This document shows positions 50,939 through 60,457 of a stretch of DNA of 64,000 nucleotides, piece by piece. The stretch lies in contig NZ_CATNVC010000004.1 of assembly GCF_951230135.1 (NCBI RefSeq), forward strand, positions 62,001 through 126,000. Direction: 5' to 3'. The DNA is from Butyricicoccus sp. Marseille-Q5471. Lineage in GTDB: Bacteria > Bacillota > Clostridia > Oscillospirales > Butyricicoccaceae. How positions within the stretch are numbered: position 1 is the first letter of the stretch; each line of letters begins with the position of its first letter. A program made the position numbers and the translations under genes. The notes below the pieces were generated by a model. That model saw nothing but the letters and a program-made list of their open reading frames with translations, did not search any database and was not told the DNA's origin.

Positions 50939-51406
50939 ATGGACGCTGAAACCCTGCGCCTGATGAGCGACCTGAACATCGCCATTAACCGTATTCGAGG
51001 TGCGTATGCCGGCTGGACGCGCGAAAACCAGCTCAAATACCACGAAATGCTCATCCTCTACACGCTGCAGGATGTTTCCTGCTGCACGCAGAAGCAAATC
51101 TGCGACCAATACCTGCTGCCCAAGCAGACGGTGAACAACATCATCACCCTGCTGCGCGCGCGCGGGCATCTGCGCCTGATGACGAACGAAGCCGACCGGC
51201 GCGGCAAATATGTCGAGCTGACCGTCTCCGGCCGCCGCTACGCCGAGCAGACGCTGTCCTCGCTGCGGACGGTCGAGCAGCAGGCCGTGCTGAAAATGGG
51301 CGCAGACGAGCTGCGCTGCATGACCGATATGGCGCTGCGCTACGGTCACATTCTCGAAACCGTGCTGGCAGATGCAAAGAGCTTGGGAGGCAACACCGCA
51401 ACATGA
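50939..51406 (+). CDS. MarR family transcriptional regulator
   Basis: The 155-residue winged-helix regulator has the recognition region QKQICDQYLLPKQTVNNIITLLRARGHLRLMTN (in parts, about 40-80) and the wing NEADRRGKYVELTVSGRRYAE (about 80-100). Family members bind a palindromic operator as dimers and release it with small ligands. It is directly coupled (ATGA overlap) to a MATE exporter, the usual regulator-pump pairing. The ATG has GAAAGGACG upstream. It probably represses its own operon through the palindrome at 50895. Confidence 0.92.
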   Translation: MDAETLRLMSDLNIAINRIRGAYAGWTRENQLKYHEMLILYTLQDVSCCTQKQICDQYLLPKQTVNNIITLLRARGHLRLMTNEADRRGKYVELTVSGRRYAEQTLSSLRTVEQQAVLKMGADELRCMTDMALRYGHILETVLADAKSLGGNTAT

Positions 51407-52746
51407 ACCAAACCACACCGCAGGAGCGCCTTTTTGCGTCCGAAAGCATTTGGAAGCTGCTCATTCGCATTGCGCCGCCCGTTATGCTGGCGCAGCTCAT
51501 TCAGGCGCTTTACAACATCATCGACAGCTACTTCGTCGGCCAATTTTCGGGCGACGGACTGACCGCGCTGTCCGTTATTTTCCCAATTCAGCTCGTCATC
51601 ACAGCGTTTTCGGTCGGCACGGGCGTGGGCGTCAACATCCTGATGGCGCGGCTGTTTGCACAGAACCGGTACGAGGAATCAGACGGCATCGCCGGTGCGG
51701 GCGGCATGCTTGCCCTGATTACATGGGCGGTATTTTCCGCGCTGTCCGTTGTGCTGCTGCCCGCCTATGTGCGCACCTCGGTCACCTCGCCCGCCGCCAT
51801 TGAGCACGCCGTCACCTACGGCAACATCGTCTGCATCGGCAGTCTGGGCATCTTCCTTGAAAGCGTGTGGACGAAGGTGCACCAGGCGGGCGGCAACATG
51901 CGTCTGCCGATGTTCGCGCAGATTGTCGGTGCGCTGCTCAATATCGTGCTTGACCCGCTGCTCATCTTCGGATGGGGGCCGTTTCCCGCGCTCGGCATCG
52001 CGGGCGCGGGCATCGCCACGGTCATCGGCCAATTCGCCGCGGCCGTCCTCGTCGGTCTGCACGGCATGCGCCGCCCGCCCAAGCCCGCCGCCTTTGTGCG
52101 CTTTGCGGCACAAATATATCAAATGGGCTACGCTTACATCCTGATGCAGGCACTGTGCACGGTCTACATCATCGTGCTCAACGTCATCCTCGCCGGCTTT
52201 TCGGATGGAGCGGTCACCGTGCTCGGACTCTATTACAAGTTTCAAAGCTTCTTTTTCATTCCGCTGCTCGGTCTGGAAACCTGCATCGTGCCCGTGCTCA
52301 GCTACAACTACGCCCGCAGGGATTTCGCCCGCTGCAAAAAAATTCTGACCAGCTCCATCCTGATTGCGCTTGTCTTTATGCTGGCAGGTGTGCTGTGCTT
52401 TGAGTTCCTTCCCGCCCAACTCATCTCGCTGTTTTCGGGCGATTCCACCGTGCTTGAAATCGGGATTCCGGCCTTCCGCATCATCGGCGCGAGCTTTTTC
52501 CCCGCGGTGTTTTCGCTGATGACGCCGGTGTTCTTTCAGGCCATCGGCGCTACGCTGCCGAGCGTCCTGCTTTCGCTCACCCGCCAGATTTTCTGCCTGA
52601 TTCCGATTTTCTGGCTGCTGTCGCTCATCGGTCTGCCGTTTACCTGGATTGCCTTTCCCGCATCCGAATGCATCGCGGGAGGGCTGGGCATCGTGCTGTG
52701 TGTGCGTCAGATACGCCGGTGGGAGCAACCCGTTCCGGCCGAATAA
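51403..52746 (+). CDS. MATE family efflux transporter
   Basis: This 447-residue, 12-helix exporter has IAPPVMLAQLIQALYNIIDSYFVGQFSGDGLTALSV at the start (MATE first helices, given by residues 25-60 with key IDSYF and GLTALSV) and KVHQAGGNMRLPMFAQIVGALLN in the middle, where family members read QA.G....PM. It differs from the other MATE protein at 46.4 kb in sequence and N-terminus. Its substrate is probably the MarR ligand or a related compound. It is expressed with marR. The codon use resembles that of its neighbours. Confidence 0.92.
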   Translation: MNQTTPQERLFASESIWKLLIRIAPPVMLAQLIQALYNIIDSYFVGQFSGDGLTALSVIFPIQLVITAFSVGTGVGVNILMARLFAQNRYEESDGIAGAGGMLALITWAVFSALSVVLLPAYVRTSVTSPAAIEHAVTYGNIVCIGSLGIFLESVWTKVHQAGGNMRLPMFAQIVGALLNIVLDPLLIFGWGPFPALGIAGAGIATVIGQFAAAVLVGLHGMRRPPKPAAFVRFAAQIYQMGYAYILMQALCTVYIIVLNVILAGFSDGAVTVLGLYYKFQSFFFIPLLGLETCIVPVLSYNYARRDFARCKKILTSSILIALVFMLAGVLCFEFLPAQLISLFSGDSTVLEIGIPAFRIIGASFFPAVFSLMTPVFFQAIGATLPSVLLSLTRQIFCLIPIFWLLSLIGLPFTWIAFPASECIAGGLGIVLCVRQIRRWEQPVPAE

Positions 52747-52874
52747 ATGAGATTCTGCAAAGAAAAGAGGAGGGCAGGCACACCCTCCCCGCGCCTCCCG
52801 TTCTATAATCAAATTACAATCAAACAGGTAGTTCATAACGAAAAATGTAATTGATTTTAGGGAGGTCTACAGAT

Positions 52875-54059
52875 ATGGATAACTTTACTTTTTACAGCCC
52901 CACCTACTTTGTCTTCGGCAAATCGACCGAGGAACAGACCGGCGAGCTCGTCAAGAAGTATGGCGGCAGCAAGGTGCTCATCCACTACGGCGGCGGCTCG
53001 GTGGTACGTTCCGGCCTGCTCGACCGCGTGAAGCAGTCCCTTGACCAAGCCGGCATCGCGCACGTGGAGCTTGGCGGCGTAAAGGCCAGCCCCTTGAGCG
53101 ATCTGGTCTACGAGGGCATTGAGCTGGCACGCAAGGAAAAGGTTGACTTTGTGCTCGCAGTCGGCGGCGGCTCGGTCATGGACTCCGCAAAGGGCATTGC
53201 GCTCGGCGTACCCTACGGCGGCGATTTCTGGGATTTCTACTGCGGCAAGCAGGGACCTGTCACCGAAGCGCTGCCGGTCGGCACGATTGTCACCATCGCA
53301 GCCTCCGGCTCGGAAGGCTCGACCGACTCGGTCGTCACCCTCGTGACCGAGGACGGCAACCAGTACAAGCGCTGCGCGGACGGCGATATCCTGCGTCCGC
53401 TGTTCGCCATCATGAACCCCGAGCTGATGATGACCCTGCCCCCCTATCAGACCGCCAGCGGCATTGCCGACATCATGGCGCACTGCATGGAGCGTTACTT
53501 CACCCATTCCAAGGATGTGGAGCTGACCGACCGCCTGCTTGAGGCCGTTATGCTGACCATGGTGAAGGAAGGCCGCCGCGTCATGCAGAATCCGAACGAC
53601 TACGAAGCCCGCGCGAACATTATGTGGGCTGCGATGATTGCCCAGAACAACTCGACCGGCGTCGGCCGCGCACAGGACTGGGGCACCCACCACATGGACA
53701 ACGAAATCGGCATTCTTTACGGTGCATCCCATGGCGCAGGTCTTGCGCTGCTCTTCCCCTACTGGATGGAGTACGCCATGAAGAGTCAGGGCACCGACCG
53801 CTTTGTGATGTTTGCAAACCGCGTCTGGGGCTGCCAGATTGACTTTGAGCACCCTGAAGTGACTGCGACGGAGGGCATTAAGGCCTTCCAGAGCTTCATG
53901 CGTGACATCGGCATGCCCACCACCATCGGCGAACTGGGCGGCAAGGAAGAGGATATCCCCAAAATGGTGGAAAACATGTTCCACGGCGCGCCCAACCACG
54001 GTAATTTCGTCAAGCTGACCCGCGAAATCGCCGCTGAAATCTACAAAATGGCACTATAA
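52875..54059 (+). CDS. Iron-containing alcohol dehydrogenase (butanol dehydrogenase type)
   Basis: The 394-residue NAD(P)H-dependent group III alcohol dehydrogenase has the coenzyme motif VGGGSVMDSAKGIALG (about 93-108), followed by the metal-site stretches ASGIADIMAHCMERYF and THHMDNEIGILYGASHGAGLALLFP with Asp and three His. It probably reduces butyraldehyde or related aldehydes in fermentation. I chose ATG 52875 with GGGAGG nine bases upstream. Upstream (52810-52860) an imperfect inverted repeat AATCAAATTAC / GTAATTGATT may be regulatory. It is monocistronic. Confidence 0.92.
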   Translation: MDNFTFYSPTYFVFGKSTEEQTGELVKKYGGSKVLIHYGGGSVVRSGLLDRVKQSLDQAGIAHVELGGVKASPLSDLVYEGIELARKEKVDFVLAVGGGSVMDSAKGIALGVPYGGDFWDFYCGKQGPVTEALPVGTIVTIAASGSEGSTDSVVTLVTEDGNQYKRCADGDILRPLFAIMNPELMMTLPPYQTASGIADIMAHCMERYFTHSKDVELTDRLLEAVMLTMVKEGRRVMQNPNDYEARANIMWAAMIAQNNSTGVGRAQDWGTHHMDNEIGILYGASHGAGLALLFPYWMEYAMKSQGTDRFVMFANRVWGCQIDFEHPEVTATEGIKAFQSFMRDIGMPTTIGELGGKEEDIPKMVENMFHGAPNHGNFVKLTREIAAEIYKMAL

Positions 54060-54116
54060 GCCGGCGCTGCGCCGGATATGCTTTCCCGGCAGCGCGCCTC
54101 TGACATTGATTTTGCC

Positions 54117-54166
54117 GGAGCCTGCCAACACATTTCCCTTTGTGTTGGCAGGCTCCGCCCATTTTT
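54117..54166 (+). terminator. Terminator after the alcohol dehydrogenase gene
   Basis: GGAGCCTGCCAACACA pairs with TGTGTTGGCAGGCTCC, followed by GCCCATTTTT. Confidence 0.85.
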
Positions 54167-54262
54167 CCGATGCGTGTATCCCTCCTCAAACTCGCTTTGC
54201 ACGGTGGACAGCTCACGTGCGCCGCGCAAAGCTGCCTGATAAGCCAGAAAGGGGCATAGGCC

Positions 54263-55234
54263 ATGAAGTATATTGCGGCAATTGATGCTGTGGAAGAACT
54301 GGAGACCCTTGAACAAACCGACGGCGTCATGCTGACCGGTGAAGACTGCCTGATTCGCATGGAGGATCAGCGCCTTTTGATGCAAAGCCTGCTGCTTAAT
54401 CCGCCGCAGGTGGAAACCGACAAACGGCTTGCGCAGATGCTGCACAGCCAGCACATCCTCTGGCTCGAGAAAATCGAGGAGTGTGCGCGCAGCCAGTTAT
54501 GCATCCGCCTGCCCGACCGCCCGGCGGACGACATGCTGCCTCAAACGCAGGCGGAGTTTGCCCGACTTGCCGACTACACCGGTCAGTCGGCGGCCGAGTT
54601 GCAGGAGCAGGTCGCGAGTCTGCGCTCGGTTAACCCCGATTTGAGCAGCCGCGGCTGCCGCATGATGATTGACAACGAGCTGCTGTTCCGCACGCTTTTG
54701 CGCGCGATGTTCATTGCGGCCGATCAGCGCGGCGTGCATGAGCTGTCCATTCTGTTGCCCTTCGTGTCCGACGCACGCGAGGTACAGTTTCTCAAAGCGA
54801 TTATTGCGCAGCACGCGGCCACCTATCAGATTACCTGTGCCATCGGCATTGAGATCGCCACCCCGCGCGCCGCCTGTATCGCCGAGGAGCTGGCTGTATG
54901 CGCGGACGCGATTGTGTTCAACGTGGAGGAGCTGGTGCAGCTGCTTTACGGCATGTCGCAGCGGGATTCCAAAAAGGTGCTGTGCCGCTATCTGCACGAA
55001 AAGGTGTTCCGGCACAACCCCTTCCATGAGTTCGACGAAATCGGCATCGGCACGCTGCTGACCATCGCACTCGAGCAGATTCGCCGTGTCAAGCCGAACA
55101 TCCGCCTGAGTGCAATCGGCCATCCGGTGCTCTGCGAAAAGGGCCGCAAGTTCTGCAACGACATGGGCATCGACATGCTGATCGGCCAGCAGCATCTGTT
55201 CCGCATGGCGGGCGTGCTGGAATCGGCCACTTGA
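54263..55234 (+). CDS. Stand-alone PPDK C-terminal (PEP-binding TIM barrel) domain protein, probably inactive
   Basis: The 323-residue protein aligns along its length with the C-terminal PEP/pyruvate barrel of pyruvate phosphate dikinase: GVMLTGEDCLI for GxxLxRTEHMF, CIRLPDRPADDMLP for IRLLDPPLHEFLP, NPDLSSRGCRMMI for NPMLGHRGCR, and HEFDEIGIGTLLTIALEQIRR for the last helix. Key positions differ: the RTE arginine is lost, the metal-binding Glu of IEVPRA reads IATPRA, FGTNDLTQ reads FNVEELVQ, and the catalytic Cys of CGEHGG is absent (SAIGHPVL). The nucleotide-binding and phospho-His domains are missing. It probably binds a phosphometabolite or acts as a regulator. GAAAGGGG precedes the ATG. 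Confidence 0.75.
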   Translation: MKYIAAIDAVEELETLEQTDGVMLTGEDCLIRMEDQRLLMQSLLLNPPQVETDKRLAQMLHSQHILWLEKIEECARSQLCIRLPDRPADDMLPQTQAEFARLADYTGQSAAELQEQVASLRSVNPDLSSRGCRMMIDNELLFRTLLRAMFIAADQRGVHELSILLPFVSDAREVQFLKAIIAQHAATYQITCAIGIEIATPRAACIAEELAVCADAIVFNVEELVQLLYGMSQRDSKKVLCRYLHEKVFRHNPFHEFDEIGIGTLLTIALEQIRRVKPNIRLSAIGHPVLCEKGRKFCNDMGIDMLIGQQHLFRMAGVLESAT

Positions 55235-55262
55235 CCCCGCCTGATTGAGTTCATCGTATGCA

Positions 55263-55308
55263 ACGTCCCACGCCGCAAAGACTATCTTTGCAGCGTGGGA
55301 CGTTTTTG
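55263..55308 (+). terminator. Terminator after the PPDK-like gene
   Basis: ACGTCCCACGC.GCAAAG pairs with CTTTGC.GCGTGGGACGT, followed by TTTTG. Confidence 0.85.
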
Positions 55309-55331
55309 CTGCCCTTTATCATTTTTCATGC

Positions 55332-55372
55332 ACGCAAAAATGCAGCGAATATTTCCATTCGCTGCATTTTCA
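55332..55372 (-). terminator. Terminator after the Ala/Gly symporter gene
   Basis: AAAATGCAGCGAAT and ATTCGCTGCATTTT form a 14-bp perfect stem 16 bases beyond the symporter stop on the minus strand. Confidence 0.85.
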
Positions 55373-55388
55373 AAGAGTACGTCCTTAT

Positions 55389-56921
55389 TTATGCGTCTTT
55401 TTCTTCCAAAACCCGCTCATCCTCTTCGATGTGATCCTTATTAATTTCCATCCAAACATCTGCATTCTGAATGCCAAGCTTTTGGGGGTTGAAGTAAGGC
55501 TCCTTCACACCGTCTGCACGCTGTTTCATGTAGTCGTCATAGACCTTTTTCACGGTCGGGAACAGGAACACAAGCGCGCCGACGTTGACCCACGCCATCA
55601 GGCCGAACATGACCTCGCTGATTGCCCACGCCGTGGAGGCCGTAATGTTGGCCCAAACGAAGAAAAGAATCGGCATGATGATGCGAATTGCCCAAATCAG
55701 CTTGCCGCGCGTTTCCTGCTTGAAGCTGCGGAACAGATATGCAAGGCCGGACTCGCCTTCATAGTAGTAAGCGATGCAGGTGGAATATGCAAAACAGGTC
55801 AGCGCAATGGCAACCAACGCACCGCCCACGCCGGGAATGACCGTGTTGGCTGCTTCCTGCACCCAAACAACGCCCGCAGTCCCGCTCGCGGCCTGTGTGG
55901 CCATCATTTGCGAGCCCTGACCGATGTGCATAAAGGTGCCGTCCGGCCCAAGTACGTTAAAACAGTCCGTGACCAGCGCCATAATGCCCGAGCAGAAGCA
56001 GACAGCAACGTCAATATAAACAGAAAATGCGTTTACCATGCCCTGTGTTGCCGGGTGTGCGGTTTCCGCAGCCGCTGCGGAGGACGGCGTTTCGCCGAAG
56101 CCGGAACCGGAGGAGTTGACCGCGCGCTTGACGCCGTAAGAGAACGCGCCGCCGATCATACCGCCGAAAATCGCGTGCGTGTTGAAGGCACTGCCGAACA
56201 TCATTGAAATGGTGCCCGGAATCGCGCTGGCGTTTTTCACCAATACCGCAATGGTGACCAGCAGGTAGCCGATTGTCATAAAGGGAACAATAATGGTTGA
56301 AAACTTCGCAATACGGCGCACACCGCCCGAAATGACGAGGAACAGCAGCACGGCAATGACAGCACCGGAAACGACCGGGCTGATACCAAAGCTGTTTTCA
56401 AATGCCATTGCAATATTGTTGGCGCTCGGCCCGGTGACGAGCAGCGGCACGCCGATTGTTGCCATCAATGCAAACCCGACGGCAAACACCTTGCCGATTT
56501 TCTTCCACGGCAGACCGTTTTCCATGTAAAAGTAGGGGCCGCCGCGGTACTGTCCGTCCATGCGAACCTTGTAAATCTGTCCCAAGCTGTTCTCTGCGTA
56601 TGCGATTGCCGAGGTGACGAGTGCCGTGACCAGCATCCAGAACACCGCGCCCGGACCGCCGTACATGATTGCGACCATAACGCCGCCGATATTGCCGACC
56701 GCCACACGGTACGCAGCAACCGAGCAAAACGTTTCAAACGGAGAGATGCCCTCCGCCGAGCCTTCGCCTGAGGTCAGCAGCTGCCATTGCAGCTTTGCCT
56801 TGGTGACATTTCCAAACTTCATTGCGAAGCAATATGCAATTGCGGTGCCAAAAACCAGAACAATCAACGGGGTTGCCCATAACATATTATCTATTTTTAG
56901 GATCCAATCTCCAAAACTCAT
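55389..56921 (-). CDS. Sodium:alanine/glycine symporter (AGCS family)
   Basis: The 510-residue protein has about 11 membrane helices with the AGCS patterns KLQWQLLTSGEGSAEGISPFE (near 43-63), GNIGGVMVAIMYGGPGAVFWM (about 76-96) and YRGGPYFYMENGL. Family members import Ala, Gly or D-amino acids with Na+. The C-terminus is extended and charged (KDHIEEDERVLEEKDA). The ATG has AGGAG upstream. It is the last gene of the run that begins with the glycyl radical enzyme, 89 bases after the isomerase gene. The substrate could be the amino acid released by that pathway (inference). Confidence 0.9.
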   Translation of the reverse strand: MSFGDWILKIDNMLWATPLIVLVFGTAIAYCFAMKFGNVTKAKLQWQLLTSGEGSAEGISPFETFCSVAAYRVAVGNIGGVMVAIMYGGPGAVFWMLVTALVTSAIAYAENSLGQIYKVRMDGQYRGGPYFYMENGLPWKKIGKVFAVGFALMATIGVPLLVTGPSANNIAMAFENSFGISPVVSGAVIAVLLFLVISGGVRRIAKFSTIIVPFMTIGYLLVTIAVLVKNASAIPGTISMMFGSAFNTHAIFGGMIGGAFSYGVKRAVNSSGSGFGETPSSAAAAETAHPATQGMVNAFSVYIDVAVCFCSGIMALVTDCFNVLGPDGTFMHIGQGSQMMATQAASGTAGVVWVQEAANTVIPGVGGALVAIALTCFAYSTCIAYYYEGESGLAYLFRSFKQETRGKLIWAIRIIMPILFFVWANITASTAWAISEVMFGLMAWVNVGALVFLFPTVKKVYDDYMKQRADGVKEPYFNPQKLGIQNADVWMEINKDHIEEDERVLEEKDA

Positions 56922-57010
56922 GATAATCTCCTATCTCCGTCCCTTGTTTGTTGGTTAACGTGCAGGAATGTACTCACTCAGTATAATTGCAATTGGCCTT
57001 TTTGGCAAAC

Positions 57011-57943
57011 TCAGCGTCCCCTCACGCCGATACCCAGCACCTCGTGCATGTATCGGATGCTCTTGCGCATCGCCTTGAGCTCCTCCTCGCGGCCCTCTTC
57101 GAGTGTATAACCCGAAAGCGGCAGCTCAATTTCAAGATCAATGGTGTCCAGTTCCTCCGGCGCCTGCTCGCGCAGGATTTTCATGACCTCAATCACATCC
57201 ACATCGCCGTCGCCGATTGCGCAGCCGAGCGAATGCGTGCCGTCCGGGTCGGCAAAAACGCGGTTGTCGCAGAAATGGACACAGTAGCAGTAGGGCGCCA
57301 TCTTGCGCACACATTCCTCAATGCCCTCAGCCATCATCAGCGAGTTAATCGTGTCGCAGCACGCGCCGATCAGCGGGTGATTGAGCTGCTTTACCATCCA
57401 CACGACCTCGTCCGCAAACAGGTCGCAGTGGTTTTCAATGGCAATCTTCATGCCGTATTTTTCAATCGTCGGCAGGTTTCTTTTGAAATCCATCACGATG
57501 TCCGCCATTTGCTTGACCGCCTCGGGGCACATGCAGGCGTGCGAAAGCGGGTGCGGATGCTCAACATCGGTGCTGAATTTGACCAGCGTCGCGCCGATTG
57601 CGTGGCCGATTTCGAGCGCTTCCTCGATCGTCGCGTTGACACGTGGGTCGGACGGAGCGTTAAAGGACACGTTCAGCTCCAAATCCAGCCCGTGCTTTTC
57701 GGCATTCGCCTTGACTGCCGCCAGATGTGCGGGAGAAACGTCGTTATCCAGATCGACCAGCGTGATGTGCAGCACCTCGATGCCTTCCTCCACCGCCAGA
57801 TCCATCAGCTTATCCAGATCAATTACCTTTTCAAAGGCATAGGTCTTGCCCTCGCTCTGGAAGCCCCAGCTTTCTCCAAGGCCGCTTAAATGCAGGGTGT
57901 AGCTGTGCATGCCCAGTTTGAATTTGCGGTTCGCGTTTTTCAT
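57011..57943 (-). CDS. Sugar phosphate isomerase/epimerase family (AP endonuclease 2-like TIM barrel)
   Basis: The 310-residue xylose isomerase-like TIM barrel has four expected metal ligands: Glu in MKIAIENHCDL (about 165-175), Asp in GACCDTINSL (about 194-203), His in YCVHFCDN (about 219-226) and Glu in TIDLEIEL (about 265-272). Members isomerise or epimerise keto-sugars, or act as dehydratases. No individual function can be assigned. GGAGTG precedes the ATG. It lies between araC and the symporter in the glycyl radical cluster. Confidence 0.85.
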   Translation of the reverse strand: MKNANRKFKLGMHSYTLHLSGLGESWGFQSEGKTYAFEKVIDLDKLMDLAVEEGIEVLHITLVDLDNDVSPAHLAAVKANAEKHGLDLELNVSFNAPSDPRVNATIEEALEIGHAIGATLVKFSTDVEHPHPLSHACMCPEAVKQMADIVMDFKRNLPTIEKYGMKIAIENHCDLFADEVVWMVKQLNHPLIGACCDTINSLMMAEGIEECVRKMAPYCYCVHFCDNRVFADPDGTHSLGCAIGDGDVDVIEVMKILREQAPEELDTIDLEIELPLSGYTLEEGREEELKAMRKSIRYMHEVLGIGVRGR

Positions 57944-58024
57944 GTTGTCACACTCCTCATTTTAATACGAGACGCATTCCGTCTCTTTTTGCATGGGGTT
58001 TTTCTATCCCTCAGCCCAATCGGT

Positions 58025-58738
58025 TCAGCCAATCCGCTGCAGCTCGGATTGCTCTCGGTACGCCTTGGGCGTCATGCCGGTGATATTGTGAAATGCGCGG
58101 GTAAAGGTTGAATTGCTGCTGTATCCGACCATGACCGCAATCTCCATGACGCTGAAATTGGTCGTAACCAGCAGCTCCTTGGCGTGCTTGATGCGCGTGC
58201 AGCGCAGATAAAGACTGGGTGAAAAGCCGGTTTGCTGCTTAAACCAGTCGTTATAATAGGTTGCGTTGTAGCTTTCTATCTTGGCGAGCTGATCGACCGT
58301 AATCGGCAAGTCGTAATGCTCGCTGATGTATCGGATGGACGGCGCGGCCGAGCTTTCGATGAGCTTGCTGTACAGATAGCTGTACAGGTACCGCACGGCC
58401 TTGCTTTCCGGATTCTGCTGCAATTCCGCCTGAATCAGCTCGACCAGACGGGTAATCTGTCCCTGCATCGAGATGATGAGCGGATAGGACAGCAGCACCA
58501 CGTTGCGCTCGTCAATCATATCTTCGGAAAGGTTGATGGCCAACAGCTTACCGCAGTAGTTGCACTGGTGCGCCATGCCGGAGGGCACGAAGCACAGTTC
58601 CCGCGGAGTGACTTGATATTCGGATGTGCCGATGCAAATCTGCATCGTCTGCTGCAGCGGCACGAGGATTTGCGGGTAATCGTGCGCATGCTCTCCGCTG
58701 CATTCGTGGAAAATCTGAATGTCTACCTGCTGATTCAT
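58025..58738 (-). CDS. AraC family transcriptional regulator
   Basis: This 237-residue protein has an N-terminal cupin ligand domain (about 5-80: HEHAHDYPQILVPLQQT-like pattern, here GEHAHDYPQILVPLQQ, and VPSGMAHQCNYCG) and a C-terminal double HTH (about 135-232: VDQLAKIESYNATYYNDWFKQQTGFSPSLYL, in parts, and FSVMEIAVMVGYSSNSTFTRAFHNITGMTP). It is probably an activator of the surrounding catabolic genes in response to their substrate. It is 15 bases downstream of the BCCT gene with GGGAGGGAG upstream, so it is transcribed with the operon. Confidence 0.9.
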   Translation of the reverse strand: MNQQVDIQIFHECSGEHAHDYPQILVPLQQTMQICIGTSEYQVTPRELCFVPSGMAHQCNYCGKLLAINLSEDMIDERNVVLLSYPLIISMQGQITRLVELIQAELQQNPESKAVRYLYSYLYSKLIESSAAPSIRYISEHYDLPITVDQLAKIESYNATYYNDWFKQQTGFSPSLYLRCTRIKHAKELLVTTNFSVMEIAVMVGYSSNSTFTRAFHNITGMTPKAYREQSELQRIG

Positions 58739-58753
58739 GAGTCTCCCTCCCTG

Positions 58754-60397
58754 TCAGTCAATCTCTGCGGTTGGATACAGTGCCTGCGGCTTTGCGTGCA
58801 ATTCCTTTTTTGCGCCGGCCGCCAAGCTTACGTCTGCCTCGGTTTGGAGCGTTTCCTCCTCCTCCAGCAGGTGTGTTTTGGACTTCAGCAGCCTGCCGCA
58901 AAGGCGGAAGCAGATGAGTCCGAGCCAAAGCGTTGGTATTGTCATCAGCAGACCGCCCAGATTGAGCAGCCCCTTGACCGCGTCCATCCCGCCCGCAACC
59001 ACGAGCAGATAGGCCACCACCGACACGCCGATGCCCACGCCGATTTTGATGTTGCGCGGCGGCTCGGCGTCGATCTCCTGTCCGTGTACGCACAGGGTGG
59101 ACAGTGCCGAGGTGTTGGGATCTGCCAGCGTGACAAATGACAAACAGACGGCAATCAGGAACACAAACTGCACGATTTTGCCGAACGGCATGCTGCCAAG
59201 CACCTGATAAAGCGCGGTCTGCATGCCAAGCTCCTGCACCTTGCCCCAAACGTCCACCATGCCGGAGCACTGCATTTTCATAATCATGCCGGCGAAGATA
59301 GCAATGAACATGCAGCAGAACAGCGAGGGCACCAGAATTTCAACCAGCAGGAACTGCCGCACGGTGCGTCCCTTGCCCATGCGGGCGAGGAACATGCCGA
59401 TGACCGGCGCGTAAATAAAGAACGAGTTCCAGAAGGTAATCGTCCACTCGTTGGCCCATTGATCCTGCGGCGCGAGCGTGTTGTTGAAGGTAATTTTCTG
59501 CCAGAAATTGTTCATCAGATCGCCCATGGCCTCGGTGCCGATTTTACCGATGAACTGCGCATCGCCGAATACCAGCACATAAATCATCAGGCCGAAGAAG
59601 CAGATCATGCAGGCGGTGGACACATAAGTAAGTCCCTTATTGATGCCGGTCAGGCACGAAAGGATGAAAAACGCGGCCACGAACACGGTAATGAACAGAT
59701 ACATCGCCGGCCCCTGCTGCACACCGAACACGGCGTTGATGCCGCCGCTGATCTGCATCAGTCCCGCGCCCATCGAATTGGAAACGCCGCTCGCGACCGC
59801 ATAGGCACACAGAATGTGCAGCAGCGTGGTCATCCACGGCCGCTTGCGCCGAAAGGTAACATCCAGCAGCGAGGAAAAGGACAGTGTTTTCTTGAAATTG
59901 AACGCCAGCAGCGCGAAGGCTACGGCGGGCAGTGCGTAAATAAAATACTGTACGAATGACCAGTCAAACATCGCCTGACTGACCGCGAAGATTGCCGCGT
60001 CCCGGCTTTCGGGCGTAATATTTGCCGCCACGGGAGGCGATATGTAGTGATAAATCGGCTCGCCCATCGCCCAGAACAGCAGGCCGCAGCCGATGCCGCC
60101 GCAGATGGAAATCGAAAACCACTGCCAGGTGCTGAAATCGGGCTTGGCGTCCTTGCCGCCAATGACCACATCGCCGTATTTAAAGATAACAAGCGCAAGG
60201 CCGATCACAATGCAGACAACCGCCAGCAGATTGATCCACCAGCCGAAGTTGTCGCCCACCAGATAGATCATATTGATCATCAATCTGCCGAACTGATCGG
60301 TGAAAAATACACCGAATATCATTTCAATCAGCAGCAGCACGCCCAGCGTGATCAGCACAGGCTTGTAGATTTTCCCTTTTTGTGTGGATTCCTTCAT
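58754..60397 (-). CDS. BCCT family transporter
   Basis: The 547-residue protein has 12 membrane helices and the BCCT pattern SICGGIGCGLLFWAMGEPIYHY (about 103-124), followed by FDWSFVQYFIYALPA (TM4) and WTITFWNSFFIYAPVIGMFLARMGKGRT (TM8). In betaine carriers TM8 reads Y-W-x-W-W-I-S-W; here the three cation-box Trp positions are Ser, Phe and Tyr, so the quaternary-ammonium site is remodelled. TM4 keeps one Trp and the Tyr. The substrate is probably not glycine betaine. I chose ATG 60397 with AGAGGA upstream. It lies between the activase gene and araC. Confidence 0.9.
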   Translation of the reverse strand: MKESTQKGKIYKPVLITLGVLLLIEMIFGVFFTDQFGRLMINMIYLVGDNFGWWINLLAVVCIVIGLALVIFKYGDVVIGGKDAKPDFSTWQWFSISICGGIGCGLLFWAMGEPIYHYISPPVAANITPESRDAAIFAVSQAMFDWSFVQYFIYALPAVAFALLAFNFKKTLSFSSLLDVTFRRKRPWMTTLLHILCAYAVASGVSNSMGAGLMQISGGINAVFGVQQGPAMYLFITVFVAAFFILSCLTGINKGLTYVSTACMICFFGLMIYVLVFGDAQFIGKIGTEAMGDLMNNFWQKITFNNTLAPQDQWANEWTITFWNSFFIYAPVIGMFLARMGKGRTVRQFLLVEILVPSLFCCMFIAIFAGMIMKMQCSGMVDVWGKVQELGMQTALYQVLGSMPFGKIVQFVFLIAVCLSFVTLADPNTSALSTLCVHGQEIDAEPPRNIKIGVGIGVSVVAYLLVVAGGMDAVKGLLNLGGLLMTIPTLWLGLICFRLCGRLLKSKTHLLEEEETLQTEADVSLAAGAKKELHAKPQALYPTAEID

Positions 60398-60457
60398 TTG
60401 CGTAAATTCCTCTCTTGTCCTTTGAAATGATGCGCGCAGCAGCAAGTAAGGCGGCCG

